Source: an uncultured delta proteobacterium
GTDB taxonomy: Bacteria > Myxococcota_A > Bradymonadia > REDH01
Length of the DNA: 5,749 bases
NCBI GenBank assembly: GCA_903873545.1
Contig: CAIQPA010000279.1
Location: 1 to 5,749 of the forward strand
Direction of reading: 5' to 3'
Shown here: one piece after another, positions 5,340 through 5,749 of the stretch
Numbering within the stretch: position 1 is the first letter of the stretch
Layout: every line of letters starts with the position of its first letter
The notes under the pieces: generated by a model
The model's database searches: none
What the model was told of the DNA's origin: nothing
What the model saw: only the letters and a program-made list of their open reading frames with translations
Position numbers and translations under genes: made by a program

Positions 5340-5749
5340 TGGTGCGGAGGTCGCATGTAGCCGCGGTCGTGTTGCTGGCAGCGACGGTGCTGCCGGTCGC
5401 AGAGGCTGCGGCCTGCGCGGCCTGCGGCAACCCGTCGCTGCCGATGCAGCCTGGCGGAAGCGGCGTGATGGCGGGCGGAAGCGGCACCTTTGGTGTGAGC
5501 CTGCGCGGCCTCGCCATGCAGGTGACCCACCCCGCGGGCTGCGCCGACCTGAACGATTGCGACGAGGTGCCGGTGCAGCCGCTGCATGATCACCAGGTGG
5601 TGCTGGCACCCGTGGAGCTCGGGCTCAGCGGCGAGTGGGCCTTCGACGACCGCTGGGGAGTGGAGGCGAGCCTGCCGGTGCGGTCGGTCTGGGCGAGCGT
5701 CTCCTACCAGACGCCCGACGGCGCCGACTATGTGCCGGAGGACGCCGAG
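5339..5749 (+). CDS. Secreted, probably outer-membrane beta-barrel protein with N-terminal CxxC, partial
   Basis: The first 137 residues are seen; the frame stays open to the right edge. The ATG overlaps the lipoprotein's TGA (TGATG, 5337-5341), so the two are translationally coupled. Residues 1 to about 24 are a Sec signal peptide (MVRRS, hydrophobic core, AEA cleavage region). The mature protein starts with a CxxC (C26-A-A-C29, then GNPSLP), followed by a Gly/Ser-rich turn (39-49). Two more cysteines lie at C68 and C74 in a short acidic segment, and an H83-D-H85 motif follows. From about 88 on, alternating polar/apolar strands with a tight turn (VELGLSGEWAFDDRWGVEAS, 92-111) look like an outer-membrane beta hairpin. 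It resembles in style the transporter-like barrels related to the phenol-degradation MetA family, but that is an impression. The four cysteines are plausible disulfide partners or metal ligands for the preceding thioredoxin lipoprotein. Confidence 0.75.
   Translation, partial: MVRRSHVAAVVLLAATVLPVAEAAACAACGNPSLPMQPGGSGVMAGGSGTFGVSLRGLAMQVTHPAGCADLNDCDEVPVQPLHDHQVVLAPVELGLSGEWAFDDRWGVEASLPVRSVWASVSYQTPDGADYVPEDAE

Overview
The window is a high-GC bacterial chromosomal segment. It holds two genes on the minus strand at the left, one translation-factor gene in the middle and three plus-strand genes at the right. The EF-G belongs to the mitochondrial-EFG1-like 'spd' branch, known from spirochaetes, planctomycetes and delta-proteobacterial lineages. 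A lipoprotein carries a Cys/His-rich repeat and a secreted, probably outer-membrane, protein follows. Together these suggest a Gram-negative bacterium of the Myxococcota or a related former delta-proteobacterial group. That placement is inference; the window has no rRNA or other marker to fix it. No mobile element, CRISPR array, tRNA or rRNA was seen.

Left (1-1513, minus strand): a two-gene operon reading out of the window. A KefF/KefG-type flavodoxin-fold oxidoreductase comes first. Its TGA stop overlaps the ATG of a KefB/KefC-type K+/H+ antiporter by four bases. Only the first 298 residues of the antiporter (membrane domain, up to the regulatory loop) lie in the window. The pair would acidify the cytoplasm by K+ efflux during electrophile stress.

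Middle (1514-3953): a 164-base divergent intergenic region with an 8-base direct repeat, then a solitary elongation factor G gene (703 residues from the ATG at 1678) with its own strong intrinsic terminator. It is not followed by tufA or preceded by rpsL/rpsG, so it is not in a str operon.

Right (3954-5749, plus strand): an unrecognised 214-residue protein with a good ribosome-binding site, then a 105-base AT-richer gap, then a probable two-gene unit. Its first gene encodes a 211-residue lipoprotein with two copies of a Cys-His...CxxCHP motif followed by a thioredoxin domain (WCAGC). Its stop overlaps the start (TGATG) of a signal-peptide protein with a CxxC at the mature N-terminus and beta-barrel-like strands, cut by the window edge. 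The last two genes look like an envelope redox or metal-handling module and are the most novel part of the window.
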